This document shows positions 28,460 through 36,031 of a stretch of DNA of 37,200 bases, piece by piece. The stretch is taken from positions 1-37,200 of the forward strand of contig NZ_JAOTRZ010000009.1 of the NCBI RefSeq assembly GCF_030247655.1. The letters run 5' to 3'. The position numbers were made by a program, and so were the translations under genes. The notes below the pieces were generated by a model. The model was not told the origin of the DNA. It did no database searches and saw nothing but the letters and a program-made list of their open reading frames with translations. Position 1 is the stretch's first letter. Each line of letters starts with the position of its first letter. Origin of the DNA: Trichlorobacter sp. GTDB taxonomy: Bacteria; Desulfobacterota; Desulfuromonadia; Geobacterales; Pseudopelobacteraceae.

Positions 28460-29419
28460 ATGCCAACCATGACGCATCACCCCAATCAGCTAAACGCTGA
28501 AGAGGCTCTGGCCCTGCTACAGCAGCTGGTGCTGCTGAATGGATCAGGCTCAACCGGTCTGTCCCGGCTACAGGTGATGCAACTACTCTGTGCCCGTAAA
28601 CGGGCCCTTGTCGCAGCTGACCACTCTTTTGATACGCTGCTGTTTGAACTGGGCAAGCAGCTGGATGAGCAGATCCGGGACGGTGCCCCGCAGGCGGTCA
28701 AAAAACGATTTACCCTGCTGACCGGCTACTTTCACCGGCTGGAACTGGCCACCGGCCACCTGAACCACCTGGCCTTTATGGGCAGTTCCCTGCTTGATCT
28801 GGAGCTGCTGGTGGAGCTGAAGCATGATATGGAGTGGTTTGAGTCGATTGCTGGCGGACTTTTTGCCCGCTTGATGGTGGATGATCTGCTTAAAAGCCCG
28901 CTGCTGGATAGTTACGGACGGCGCAGGGTTAAGCTGCTGGTGGATGGTCTGGCCCGGATTCAGACAGTAAAGACACAGAAAAATGATATGAAGTTTTTTG
29001 ATCTGCAGGCTGTACAGGAAATTGTCAACCGGCTGCAGCAATTGGAAAAGGAAGAACGGCTCTTCATGTTGCTGGCGGAAATAGTGGTTGAACAGTCCAG
29101 GCTGAATCAGGCTGCCATGAGTACCCCTCAGGGACGTGAGATTATCCGGCGGGTTACCACCATTGAGCTGCGTCAGCGCCACGCTGTTGAGGGTGATATC
29201 CCGGATAGTCTGTTTCAGAAGGCGTTTGAACTGGTAAAGCTGGAGGCGATCTATTCCAACGCCATCCTGCCGCAGGTGGTGCAGGGCAACACTGCTCTGC
29301 GTCAGGATTTCATCAAAAAATCAGGCCTTGACCTGTTTTACCTTGAAGATCTTGAGGATCAGTACTGCCGCCGTAACGGCCTGCCGTCAGATATGCTGGA
29401 TCTGATTCGTAGCGTCTGA
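28460..29419 (+). CDS. Helical protein of unknown function, last gene of cluster
   Basis: This 319-residue protein is not recognised. It is predicted from composition to be almost entirely alpha-helical, rich in Leu, Gln and charged residues, without signal peptide or membrane helix. An in-frame ATG three codons later (28469) is an alternative start. It begins 6 bases after the Lgt-like gene's stop, so it is co-transcribed with the cluster. Its last five codons (LIRSV) are echoed by a matching stretch at 35220-35237, part of the direct repeat described separately. Confidence 0.75.
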   Translation: MPTMTHHPNQLNAEEALALLQQLVLLNGSGSTGLSRLQVMQLLCARKRALVAADHSFDTLLFELGKQLDEQIRDGAPQAVKKRFTLLTGYFHRLELATGHLNHLAFMGSSLLDLELLVELKHDMEWFESIAGGLFARLMVDDLLKSPLLDSYGRRRVKLLVDGLARIQTVKTQKNDMKFFDLQAVQEIVNRLQQLEKEERLFMLLAEIVVEQSRLNQAAMSTPQGREIIRRVTTIELRQRHAVEGDIPDSLFQKAFELVKLEAIYSNAILPQVVQGNTALRQDFIKKSGLDLFYLEDLEDQYCRRNGLPSDMLDLIRSV

Positions 29420-29521
29420 CTACCCTCAGCGCGGGCTATAGTGCCGCTTCAGCCAGCGGCTCAAACCATCCAGGCCGGGAAACAGTACCCGTTCCGTCAC
29501 GTTGGCCTGGCCAAGTTTGTC
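29403..29521 (+). repeat. Direct repeat copy A (matches 35220-35338)
   Basis: This 119-base stretch aligns without gaps to 35220-35338 in the same orientation, with about 104 identical positions (87%, counted by eye). It covers the last codons of the helical unknown gene and, on the other strand, the last about 31 codons of an FRG-domain gene whose intact copy sits at 35243-36028. The similarity stops sharply at 29521. Confidence 0.9.
29426..29521 (-). pseudogene. 3' remnant of an FRG-domain gene
   Basis: On the minus strand this fragment encodes the final about 31 residues of the FRG-domain protein, reading [20 protein letters not shown] and ending HYSPR plus a stop; the intact gene at 35243-36028 has nearly the same residues. 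There is no upstream part or start, so it is a dead fragment left by a duplication or insertion event. Confidence 0.85.
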
Positions 29522-29524
29522 CCC

Positions 29525-29549
29525 AAAAACCGGGAAGTCCCCGGTTTTT
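29525..29549. terminator. Bidirectional terminator-like hairpin
   Basis: AAAAACCGGG (29525-29534) pairs perfectly with CCCGGTTTTT (29540-29549) around a 5-base loop. The A/T ends of the stem give a T-run on both strands, so it could end plus-strand transcripts of the lipid cluster and minus-strand transcripts of the Crp/Fnr gene. It starts just after the end of repeat copy A. Confidence 0.7.
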
Positions 29550-29686
29550 CCCCAAGTGGCGGTTGAATAAGGCTTGGATCGGGAGACCTTTCTGCGTCAT
29601 ACCAGTCTGAAGGCTTGCCTGCCGGAATCGGCTGGAAAAAGGATTGTGAGATCTATATCTTTGCTGCTGAGGTGCGCGAGGAGTAA
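29550..29686. other. Gene-free spacer
   Basis: Between the bidirectional terminator and the end of the Crp/Fnr gene I see no credible reading frame with a ribosome site, no RNA gene and no repeat. It completes the 267-base non-coding stretch after the lipid cluster. Confidence 0.5.
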
Positions 29687-30334
29687 TCAGCTGTCCTGCA
29701 GCAGTCTGACCTCGCTACGGGTCAGCTGCAATCTTCCCTGTCGTTCAAATTCCTTCAAAATCCTGCTGACAACCTCACGGGAGGTGCCAAGGTCACTGGC
29801 AATCTTCTGATGGGTGGACAGCAGCAGCCTATTGTCAGATTTTTCAACCAGATACTCCATCAGCCGTTCATCCATCCTTCTGAAGGCAACTTCGTTGACC
29901 AGCTCCATAATATCGCCCAGCCGTTCGCTTAACAGCGAAAATATCATGCTGCGCAACGGTTCGTGCAGGCCCAGCATCCGGCGGAAACTGGCAGCCGGGA
30001 TCAGGACAAACTCCCCTGCAGCCAGGGTAACGGCATTGGCCGGGTAGGGCTTTTCCCCAAGAATGCAGGAGGCGTTCAGGATGCAGGTTTCACCGGCGCC
30101 TATTTCGTAGAGGGTTATTTCCCGTCCTGCCTCGCTGCAACGGTAGACGCGGATACTGCCTGAAAGTAAAAAGGCGATGCCGGAGCAGGAATCACCTTCC
30201 CAGTACAGATGCGTGCCGGCTTGAAATGATTGCCGTTGTGCCTGTTCCAGTAAACCCTCAAGCAGGGCCTGATGAGACCGGAAGCGTGGAAAACTGTTTG
30301 TAAATGCATCAGGAGTAATGGCAGCGCTACGCAT
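29687..30334 (-). CDS. Crp/Fnr-family transcription regulator
   Basis: This 215-residue protein has a cyclic-nucleotide-binding-like beta barrel (about residues 25-130; GTHLYWEGDSCSGIAFLLSG then GAGETCILNASCILG) and a C-terminal winged HTH (LSTHQKIASDLGTSREVVSR). It lacks the N-terminal cysteine cluster of oxygen-sensing FNR, so an iron-sulphur centre is unlikely; the ligand is not evident. I chose the ATG at 30334 over one 19 codons upstream because AAGGAGG lies exactly 7 bases before it. It is divergent from the TlpA-lipoprotein-cytochrome genes and probably regulates them, with a palindrome between the two. Confidence 0.9.
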   Translation of the reverse strand: MRSAAITPDAFTNSFPRFRSHQALLEGLLEQAQRQSFQAGTHLYWEGDSCSGIAFLLSGSIRVYRCSEAGREITLYEIGAGETCILNASCILGEKPYPANAVTLAAGEFVLIPAASFRRMLGLHEPLRSMIFSLLSERLGDIMELVNEVAFRRMDERLMEYLVEKSDNRLLLSTHQKIASDLGTSREVVSRILKEFERQGRLQLTRSEVRLLQDS

Positions 30335-30398
30335 TTCTGTGCCTCCTTGCAAAGTCTGGCATATAGTAGTTATCCATAGGGATGACTGCAATCATAAT

Positions 30399-30413
30399 TG
30401 TGACAATGTCACA
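30399..30413. promoter_or_regulatory. Palindrome in divergent promoter region, likely Crp/Fnr-type operator
   Basis: TGTGACAATGTCACA is a perfect 15-base palindrome with TGTGA and TCACA half-sites, the classic Crp half-sites, but with a five-base instead of six-base spacer. It lies between the divergent Crp/Fnr gene and the TlpA gene, 62 bases before the TlpA start, so it is a natural binding site for the adjacent regulator. Confidence 0.65.
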
Positions 30414-30460
30414 GACAACTCTGGTGCAGAACTGCATACTGCTATTCAAGGAGGGATGCC

Positions 30461-30961
30461 ATGCGTCGGATGTTGAATCTGTTTCTGGTTGTAGTGATCC
30501 TGGCTACGGCACTTCCATGCTCTGCGGTCAGGCTTAACACACCGGCACCTGACTTTACCCTTAAAGACCTGCAAGGCGGAAGACAGTCGCTTTCAGGGTA
30601 CAAGGGCAAGCTTGTGCTGCTTAACTTCTGGTCTACCACCTGTCCCCCGTGCGTGCAGGAACTACCCTCACTCAATGAACTTTACAAGGAGCAGAAACAG
30701 GCCGGCTTGGTGGTGTTGGGCATTGCGCTTGATTCTGCTGAAAAGCCTGTTCGTGAGCTGGCTGGCAAGCTTAGACTTGAGTTTCCGACCATGCTTGACA
30801 GTAACAAAGATGTCTATTTTGACAGTTATGGCCTGTTTGGACAGCCGGTTAGCGTCATTGTTGATCGTACCGGTCTGGTGCGAGAAAAAATCATTGGCGC
30901 CGTAGACTGGAACTCGCCCCAGGTCCGGGCAAAAATAAACAGCTATCTGAAAGGACGGTGA
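30461..30961 (+). CDS. TlpA/ResA-like periplasmic thioredoxin
   Basis: This 166-residue protein has a signal peptide (about residues 1-22) and a thioredoxin fold of the TlpA/ResA kind. The active site is CPPC (Cys61 and Cys64) after FWSTT, with PAPDFTLKDLQG at the start of the fold and a cis-Pro in GQPVSVIVD. Such proteins reduce or exchange disulphides outside the cytoplasm, often for cytochrome c maturation. The ATG has AAGGAGGGA 4 bases upstream. A lipoprotein gene follows after 4 bases and a c-type cytochrome further on, which agrees with a role in thiol or haem protein handling. The Crp/Fnr gene is divergent. Confidence 0.9.
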   Translation: MRRMLNLFLVVVILATALPCSAVRLNTPAPDFTLKDLQGGRQSLSGYKGKLVLLNFWSTTCPPCVQELPSLNELYKEQKQAGLVVLGIALDSAEKPVRELAGKLRLEFPTMLDSNKDVYFDSYGLFGQPVSVIVDRTGLVREKIIGAVDWNSPQVRAKINSYLKGR

Positions 30962-30965
30962 CTCT

Positions 30966-31316
30966 ATGCAATTCTGGTCGAAGTTTAGTGTGGTGCTGAT
31001 TGCAGCCCTTGGTATTAGCGGCTGCAGTTCCGGCAACTTTCTAGTCTACAAGGATGCTAAACATTTTTATGTTACCAGTTCCGGTCCTGAGCTTAAGAGA
31101 ATACTGTGTGATAGCGGAGATATGGACAGGATTGCCAAGGATTCCAAGTTGCCAGCCCCGCTGCAAAAAGACCTGAAGGATGGCATCTGCAACAGTAACA
31201 AGGTTAAGGAACGTCTGCTGGCAACTCTTGAGGGGATGACCAAGGAGCAGCGCACCGCATTAAAGACTGCGTTTCAGCAAAATGGTTATGACATTAATGT
31301 CGTGGCCAACTGTTGA
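30966..31316 (+). CDS. Small lipoprotein of unknown function
   Basis: This 116-residue protein starts with a lipoprotein signal peptide; the lipobox is GISGC with Cys20 as the lipidated residue. The mature part is mostly helical and has three other cysteines (in RILCDSG, DGICNSN and the C-terminal VANC), which could be substrates of the TlpA-like thioredoxin encoded 4 bases upstream. No known family is recognised. Confidence 0.75.
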   Translation: MQFWSKFSVVLIAALGISGCSSGNFLVYKDAKHFYVTSSGPELKRILCDSGDMDRIAKDSKLPAPLQKDLKDGICNSNKVKERLLATLEGMTKEQRTALKTAFQQNGYDINVVANC

Positions 31317-31429
31317 GGCAGTGCCTACTAGCGCCCGTGCGGCGCTACGGATCAAATGTCTGTGCAGGCTGGGCAGCTGCCTGCTTGATGGTATTGTTGA
31401 GACCAAACTACCCTTGAAAGGATCTATCC

Positions 31430-31813
31430 ATGAAAAAAATTATTGCCCTGTTGGCTGTTGTCGCTGCCGCTTCCGTTGTCTATGCATCAGAACCTGCCAA
31501 GCCTGAGTTGCGTCCTGCTCAAAAGGCAATGCAGGCCCGCGCTGGTTGGATGAAGGCGATGGGTGAAAATCTGGCTGCCAAGAAGTTTGAAGATATTGCC
31601 AAAGACGGAGAGGCGCTGGCTGGTCAGACCAGGAAAATTGGAGAGAGCCATCCTAATCCATTAGCCAAAGAGCTGACCCTGAAGGTCTCTGGCCTGGCAA
31701 AGGCCACTGCTGAGGCAGCCGGTAAGCAGGATGAGGTCGGTGTAAAGACGAGGCTGGGTGAAATTAAGGCCACCTGTGCCGAGTGTCACGTCAGGATTCG
31801 CGATAAGAAGTAG
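31430..31813 (+). CDS. Small c-type cytochrome, cytochrome c'-like
   Basis: This 127-residue protein has a signal peptide (about residues 1-19, ending VYA) and one haem-binding motif, CAECH (Cys116 to His120), close to the C-terminus. A single CxxCH at the end of a helical protein is the arrangement of cytochrome c' and cytochrome c-556-like proteins. It would be a periplasmic mono-haem protein. GAAAGGA lies upstream of the ATG. It is 113 bases after the lipoprotein gene and may have its own promoter or be co-transcribed; no terminator is visible between them. Confidence 0.85.
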   Translation: MKKIIALLAVVAAASVVYASEPAKPELRPAQKAMQARAGWMKAMGENLAAKKFEDIAKDGEALAGQTRKIGESHPNPLAKELTLKVSGLAKATAEAAGKQDEVGVKTRLGEIKATCAECHVRIRDKK

Positions 31814-31900
31814 CCTGCGGCTGCCTGGTATGTCAGGTATAGTACCGTCAGCAGGAGTCCCGACCAAATCTGTCAAATGGTAGCCGGGCATCTTCATCAT

Positions 31901-31980
31901 TAGGGCCTTGAAGAACCGTAGAGAAGGATTGTTAAGGGAGCCGATTCCCTGTCCTGCTTTATGGTCTCATCAAGGCCCTA
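31901..31980. repeat. 80-base nested inverted-repeat element
   Basis: TAGGGCCTTGA (31901-31911) and TCAAGGCCCTA (31970-31980) form a perfect 11-bp outer stem. Inside, AGGA (31925-31928) pairs with TCCT (31952-31955), and AGGGA (31935-31939) with TCCCT (31946-31950) around a 6-base loop. It lies in the 253-base gap after the cytochrome gene and upstream of a predicted promoter. It could be a structured RNA, a 3' end structure or a small mobile repeat; I recognise no known family and no T-run follows. Confidence 0.6.
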
Positions 31981-32003
31981 CGTATTTGCAGCATGCCGTT
32001 TCA

Positions 32004-32031
32004 TTGACAGCCCCTGCTTTTAAGGTAGACT
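32004..32031 (+). promoter_or_regulatory. Predicted sigma70 promoter for the LivK-like/HPK4 kinase pair
   Basis: TTGACA (32004-32009) is a perfect -35 box and TAGACT (32026-32031) a 4/6 -10 box with a 16-base spacer. The leader to the ATG at 32067 would be about 30 bases and contains a GAGGAG ribosome site. Confidence 0.6.
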
Positions 32032-32066
32032 TTCAGAGTCTCCAAACAAATGAGGAGTAAACGCCT

Positions 32067-33179
32067 ATGTTTCCTCTCTGTAAAATGGCTGTTGTCTGTT
32101 GCCTCTTCAGCCTGCTGCTCGCCTGCTCACCAAAGGAGCTAGTCAGGATCGGTTTTCTGGGTGGTATGTCAGGTCGGGTCGCTGACCTTGGTGTGGCTGG
32201 CCGCAATGGCGCCATGCTGGCCATTGAACAGAGAAACGCAGCCGGCGGTGTTCATGGGCGGGCAGTGGAGCTGGTGGTAAAGGATGATGAACAAAATCCG
32301 GAAGTTGCTAAAAAGGCAGTTGCAGATTTGCTCAACAGTAACATTGAGCTGATCATCGGACCGATGACCAGCAGCATTGCCATGGCGGTGCTTGAGCAGG
32401 TCAATGCCTCAAAAAGTATCCTGCTTTCTCCCACCGTCACAACTACAGCACTTACCGGTAAGGATGACAATTTTATGCGGGTGATTGGTGACACCGGTTC
32501 TTATGCAACCAAGGTTGCCCGTTATCAGGTTCAGAAGTTTGGACGACGGACCGTTGCTGTAATCTATGACCAGAATAATAGTTCCTACACGGAAAGCTGG
32601 TTTGCTGATTTTAGACGTGAATTTGAACTGCTCGGCGGTTCAGTTGTTGCGGTACAAACCTACCATTCCGCCCCCATAACCTCGTTCAGTCAACTGGCAA
32701 TAACGCTTCTGAAACAGAAACCACAGTTGGTGCTTGTCATCACGAATGCTGTTGATGCTGCCCTGATCTGCCAGCAGGTCCGCAAGCTGGATGCAGCGGT
32801 GCCGATTGAGATGGCAGAGTGGGCCTCGACCGAGCGGTTTATCGAGTTGGCCGGAGGTGCTGCTGAGGGGGTCATCGTCTCCCAGTTTGTTAATCGCACT
32901 GATCGCTCAGAGCGGTATCAGGCCTTCCTGAAACAGTACCGTGAGCGTTTTGGTGGTCAGGAACCAGGCTTTGCCGGACTGGCCGGATATGACGCAGCAC
33001 TGGTAGCCATGGATGCCTATGCTGCGCGCAAGGATGGAGAGTCACTTAAGCAAACCATAATCCGCCTGAACAGTTTTCAGGGGGGGCAGCAAAAGTACCA
33101 GATTGACCGTTTCGGTGATGCTAACCGGACAACAACGGTCACCATTGTTCGTAACGGAACCTACCAAACCCTAGAGTAG
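32067..33179 (+). CDS. LivK-like periplasmic binding lipoprotein (Peripla_BP_6)
   Basis: This 370-residue protein has a lipoprotein signal with lipobox LLAC (Cys20) and then the type I periplasmic binding fold of the branched-chain amino-acid/amide receptors: IGFLGGMSGRVADLG, GRNGAMLAIEQRNAAGGVHG, ELIIGPMTSS and VAVIYDQNNSSY. Such proteins normally feed an ABC transporter, but none is encoded here; instead a sensor kinase starts 8 bases after its stop. The likely role is ligand capture for that kinase, from a lipid anchor at the membrane. GAGGAG precedes the start by 9 bases. Confidence 0.9.
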   Translation: MFPLCKMAVVCCLFSLLLACSPKELVRIGFLGGMSGRVADLGVAGRNGAMLAIEQRNAAGGVHGRAVELVVKDDEQNPEVAKKAVADLLNSNIELIIGPMTSSIAMAVLEQVNASKSILLSPTVTTTALTGKDDNFMRVIGDTGSYATKVARYQVQKFGRRTVAVIYDQNNSSYTESWFADFRREFELLGGSVVAVQTYHSAPITSFSQLAITLLKQKPQLVLVITNAVDAALICQQVRKLDAAVPIEMAEWASTERFIELAGGAAEGVIVSQFVNRTDRSERYQAFLKQYRERFGGQEPGFAGLAGYDAALVAMDAYAARKDGESLKQTIIRLNSFQGGQQKYQIDRFGDANRTTTVTIVRNGTYQTLE

Positions 33180-33187
33180 ACAGCCTG

Positions 33188-35161
33188 ATGACCGTACGCC
33201 CATTGCGTCATATGCTGGTCCGTTTTGCTGCGCTGATTACCCTGTTGCCCGTGGGATTAAGTGCGTTGCTGGGTGGTTTATGGCTCTTGCCCCAGGCTGA
33301 GCAGGAGATCGCTTCCTATCATCGCCAACTGGCATTGGCCATTGCTGGACAGGTTGATTCGTACTTTAAAACATCACGTGTCACTGCTGTTTCTGTAGCA
33401 GGCGCTATTGATCATGATGAGCACTTTGCTGCTGTCCAGCAGGCTATTGCAATCAACCTGCAATTGCTCAAACGGCTACGTGCCATGTATCTGGTTGACA
33501 GAGCGGGGCGAGTACGAGCCGTTGGGGTAAGCAATATGTCCAAGGCTTTGCAGGACGATCTGCTTGGTCTGGATCTTTCTCGCAATGAGTTGTTTCAAAA
33601 GGCAAAAAGTACTGGTGTGGAACAGTGGTCTGACAATTTTCTTTCTGTGGTCGGGGGCGGACTGTCCGTTGCTGTGGCAGTGCCGACAGCAGATAATGTT
33701 GTGATTGCCGAGTTTGATCTTGCCTACCTGAGCGAATTTCTGCATCGGACAACTCCTGATTCCGAGCAGGTAGTCCTGTTGATTGACCGGCGTGGGCAGG
33801 TGGTTGCCGATCAGGCAGGGACCTGGACTGCCCAGCAGCTGAACCTGAACAACATCCCGCTGATTCGCGATCGCCTTAATTCCTCAAAAGAAGTGCGCGG
33901 CAGTCTGGTGCTGAACGGTGTTGAGATGGTGGGCAGCCTGCATAAAATCGATACGGTTGACTGGTGGGTGCTGGTGGCACGTCCGACCCAGACCGCCTAT
34001 CGCCAGCTTTGGACCTCACTGGGTATCATGGCGGTAGCACTTTCAGCCACAACATTGGCTGCCTTTGGGGTGGCCATGGTCCTGACCCGCCGGATGTCGC
34101 AACGGTTTGAGTCGTTGGCTGGACATGCACAACAGAGTACCGGTGGTGAGCAAACAAGCGGCTGGCCCCATTCTAACATTGCTGAATTTAACGCCCTGGC
34201 AGACAGTCTGGAAAAGATGTCAGAAAGCCTGCATGAACGTGCTCGACTGCTTGAAGACGAGGTGGCAGAACGTCAACAGGCGCAGGAGGAACTGCACGAA
34301 AAGGCAGTGCTGCTTGAACAGGAGATAGCTGAGCGGGTGCTGGCAGAGCAAAGTCTGCAGGTTAAACAGACTCAGCTTGAGACACTGAACCTGACCCTTG
34401 AAGACCGGGTGCAACAGGAAGTGTCTAAAAATCGGGAGAAGGATATCATTATGATCCAGCAGGGGCGTCTTGCTGCCATGGGAGAGATGTTGTCGAACAT
34501 TGCCCACCAATGGCGCCAGCCGCTGAATGAGCTGGCAATCATGATCCAGACGCTCAGGCTTGAGTATGATGACAATGCGCTGGATGGCGAGCGGATTGAT
34601 GAGCACACTGAAGACTGCATGAAAACCATTCAGTATATGTCTCAGACCATCACTACCTTCCAGGATTTTTTCAAGCAGAATAAAGTAGTGCAGCAATTTG
34701 ATCTGTCAGCGGCCATCATGGCAGCAGCCGGTCTGCTTCAGGCCTCGTTTCAAGCCGCCGGTATCAGCTTGAAGCTGGATCTGCAGCCAGGCTGTCTGCT
34801 GCAGGGCCAGCCCAATGACATTTCTCAGGTTGTACTGAACCTCTGTAATAATGCCCGTGACATACTGCAGGCCCGGGCTGTGGCGGATCCGGTCATCAGG
34901 GTGACATCACAGCAGGTTCAGGATACTGTTGAGATTGTGGTTGAAGATAACGGCGGCGGGATTGCAGATGAGGTGATTGACAAGGTCTTTGATCCGTACT
35001 TTACCACCAAACATAAATCGCAGGGTACCGGCCTGGGACTGTATATCTCAAGAAAGATCATTGAAGGGAGTTTCAGTGGCACCATTGCCGTTGAAGCCAC
35101 CAGCAATGGTGCCAGATTTCAGATTGTCATACCGGTAAAGCTGTCTGCTCTTGCAATTTGA
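33188..35161 (+). CDS. Membrane sensor histidine kinase, HPK4 type, with dCache-like domain
   Basis: This 657-residue kinase has a first helix at about residues 14-35, a periplasmic Cache-like domain to about 265, a second helix at about 276-299, a HAMP segment and a long coiled coil (about 340-425). The H-box is NIAHQWRQPLNE with His440. The ATPase domain has NLCNNARDIL, DNGGGIAD and GTGLGLYIS. There is no receiver domain and no response regulator gene beside it, so its partner is encoded elsewhere. It follows the LivK-like lipoprotein by 8 bases, forming a two-gene sensing unit. Confidence 0.92.
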   Translation: MTVRPLRHMLVRFAALITLLPVGLSALLGGLWLLPQAEQEIASYHRQLALAIAGQVDSYFKTSRVTAVSVAGAIDHDEHFAAVQQAIAINLQLLKRLRAMYLVDRAGRVRAVGVSNMSKALQDDLLGLDLSRNELFQKAKSTGVEQWSDNFLSVVGGGLSVAVAVPTADNVVIAEFDLAYLSEFLHRTTPDSEQVVLLIDRRGQVVADQAGTWTAQQLNLNNIPLIRDRLNSSKEVRGSLVLNGVEMVGSLHKIDTVDWWVLVARPTQTAYRQLWTSLGIMAVALSATTLAAFGVAMVLTRRMSQRFESLAGHAQQSTGGEQTSGWPHSNIAEFNALADSLEKMSESLHERARLLEDEVAERQQAQEELHEKAVLLEQEIAERVLAEQSLQVKQTQLETLNLTLEDRVQQEVSKNREKDIIMIQQGRLAAMGEMLSNIAHQWRQPLNELAIMIQTLRLEYDDNALDGERIDEHTEDCMKTIQYMSQTITTFQDFFKQNKVVQQFDLSAAIMAAAGLLQASFQAAGISLKLDLQPGCLLQGQPNDISQVVLNLCNNARDILQARAVADPVIRVTSQQVQDTVEIVVEDNGGGIADEVIDKVFDPYFTTKHKSQGTGLGLYISRKIIEGSFSGTIAVEATSNGARFQIVIPVKLSALAI

Positions 35162-35219
35162 GCGCAACAAAAGCAGGATTCGGTCTAGTCGCTTGAACAG
35201 ATACTATTTAATATGACGA

Positions 35220-35338
35220 TGATTCGCAGCGTCTGACCGTAATCAACGCGGACTGTAGTGCCGCTTCAGCCAGCGGCTTAAACCATCAAGCCCAGGGAAC
35301 AGTACCCGTTCCGTCACGTTGGCCTGGTCAAGTTTGTC
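35220..35338 (+). repeat. Direct repeat copy B (matches 29403-29521)
   Basis: This is the second copy of the 119-base direct repeat. It contains the 3' end of the intact FRG-domain gene and, to its left, five codons plus stop (IRSV) that match the end of the helical unknown gene at 29419. That tail makes sense only as a remnant here, as no such gene lies to its left. Confidence 0.9.
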
Positions 35339-36028
35339 ACGTATTTCCCATTTCAGGTCAGCTGGTATGATGATTTTGTGGCCGATACCAGGATGTCGCT
35401 CCAGCCAGTTGTCCAGCGCCATGCCGGGTGATGTCATGACTGAGCAGAAGGCAAACTGATTGACGATCCGGTCATCGATGGAGGGTGGTTCAAAAAAAAC
35501 GGCAACATCATCCTGAGTAATGGCATCCAGCTCCGGCAAAGATTTAATCACTTCTGACAGCATCTCTACCGTTAGGACGTTAGCCCCTTCCTGTTCAAGT
35601 TTATGGCGTAATACGTCAGGTAGTAGTTGATGGGCCTTGACGTAATTCACAGCCCATACCACTCCGTTAAGATCACTCTTTTCAATATTGGCCGTGGCAA
35701 AGTGCATGGCGATGAAGGGCGAATAGGTCCAGTCCAGCAGGCGGGTGGGCAGGCCGTAGTGCTGCGCCACCGACAGCCAGTGCCAGATGGAGTCCCGTTC
35801 TACTACCCGTTGATGGGCGTACTTTTTGAAATTACGCATCAGGTGGTGTTCCAGCTCTGCGTATTGGCCGCCCAGCCGCATCAGGGTGGTTTCAAGACGG
35901 TAGTCAACATCGGACAGTCCCCGGAAGGCAAAGCGGGAGCGGTAGCGGCCCAGCTCTTCGTTCCATGAATCGGCAAACAGGGCCTGCTGAAGTTCATCCC
36001 AGGAGTGAACAGTAATGGTCTCGATCAT
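35243..36028 (-). CDS. FRG-domain protein
   Basis: This 261-residue protein matches the FRG domain family: FAFRGLSDVDYRLETTLMR with the name-giving Phe-Arg-Gly, and HYGLPTRLLDWTYSPFIAMH with the conserved GLPTRLLDW stretch. The biochemical function of the family is not established to my knowledge; members are often near mobile or defence genes. It has no signal peptide. The gene starts 3 bases after the mgsA stop on the same strand, so the two are co-transcribed. A fragment of a second copy lies at 29426-29521. Confidence 0.88.
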   Translation of the reverse strand: MIETITVHSWDELQQALFADSWNEELGRYRSRFAFRGLSDVDYRLETTLMRLGGQYAELEHHLMRNFKKYAHQRVVERDSIWHWLSVAQHYGLPTRLLDWTYSPFIAMHFATANIEKSDLNGVVWAVNYVKAHQLLPDVLRHKLEQEGANVLTVEMLSEVIKSLPELDAITQDDVAVFFEPPSIDDRIVNQFAFCSVMTSPGMALDNWLERHPGIGHKIIIPADLKWEIRDKLDQANVTERVLFPGLDGLSRWLKRHYSPR

Positions 36029-36031
36029 GGG

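Noticed and set aside
29574-29810. A plus-strand gene in the region before the Crp/Fnr gene
   Set aside because: No ribosome site, no recognisable domain, and it runs antisense into the Crp/Fnr HTH region.
31901-31980. GEMM-type (c-di-GMP or cGAMP) riboswitch, common upstream of Geobacter cytochrome genes
   Set aside because: The conserved GEMM core and tetraloop/receptor pattern are not seen, and the element lies upstream of a separate predicted promoter.
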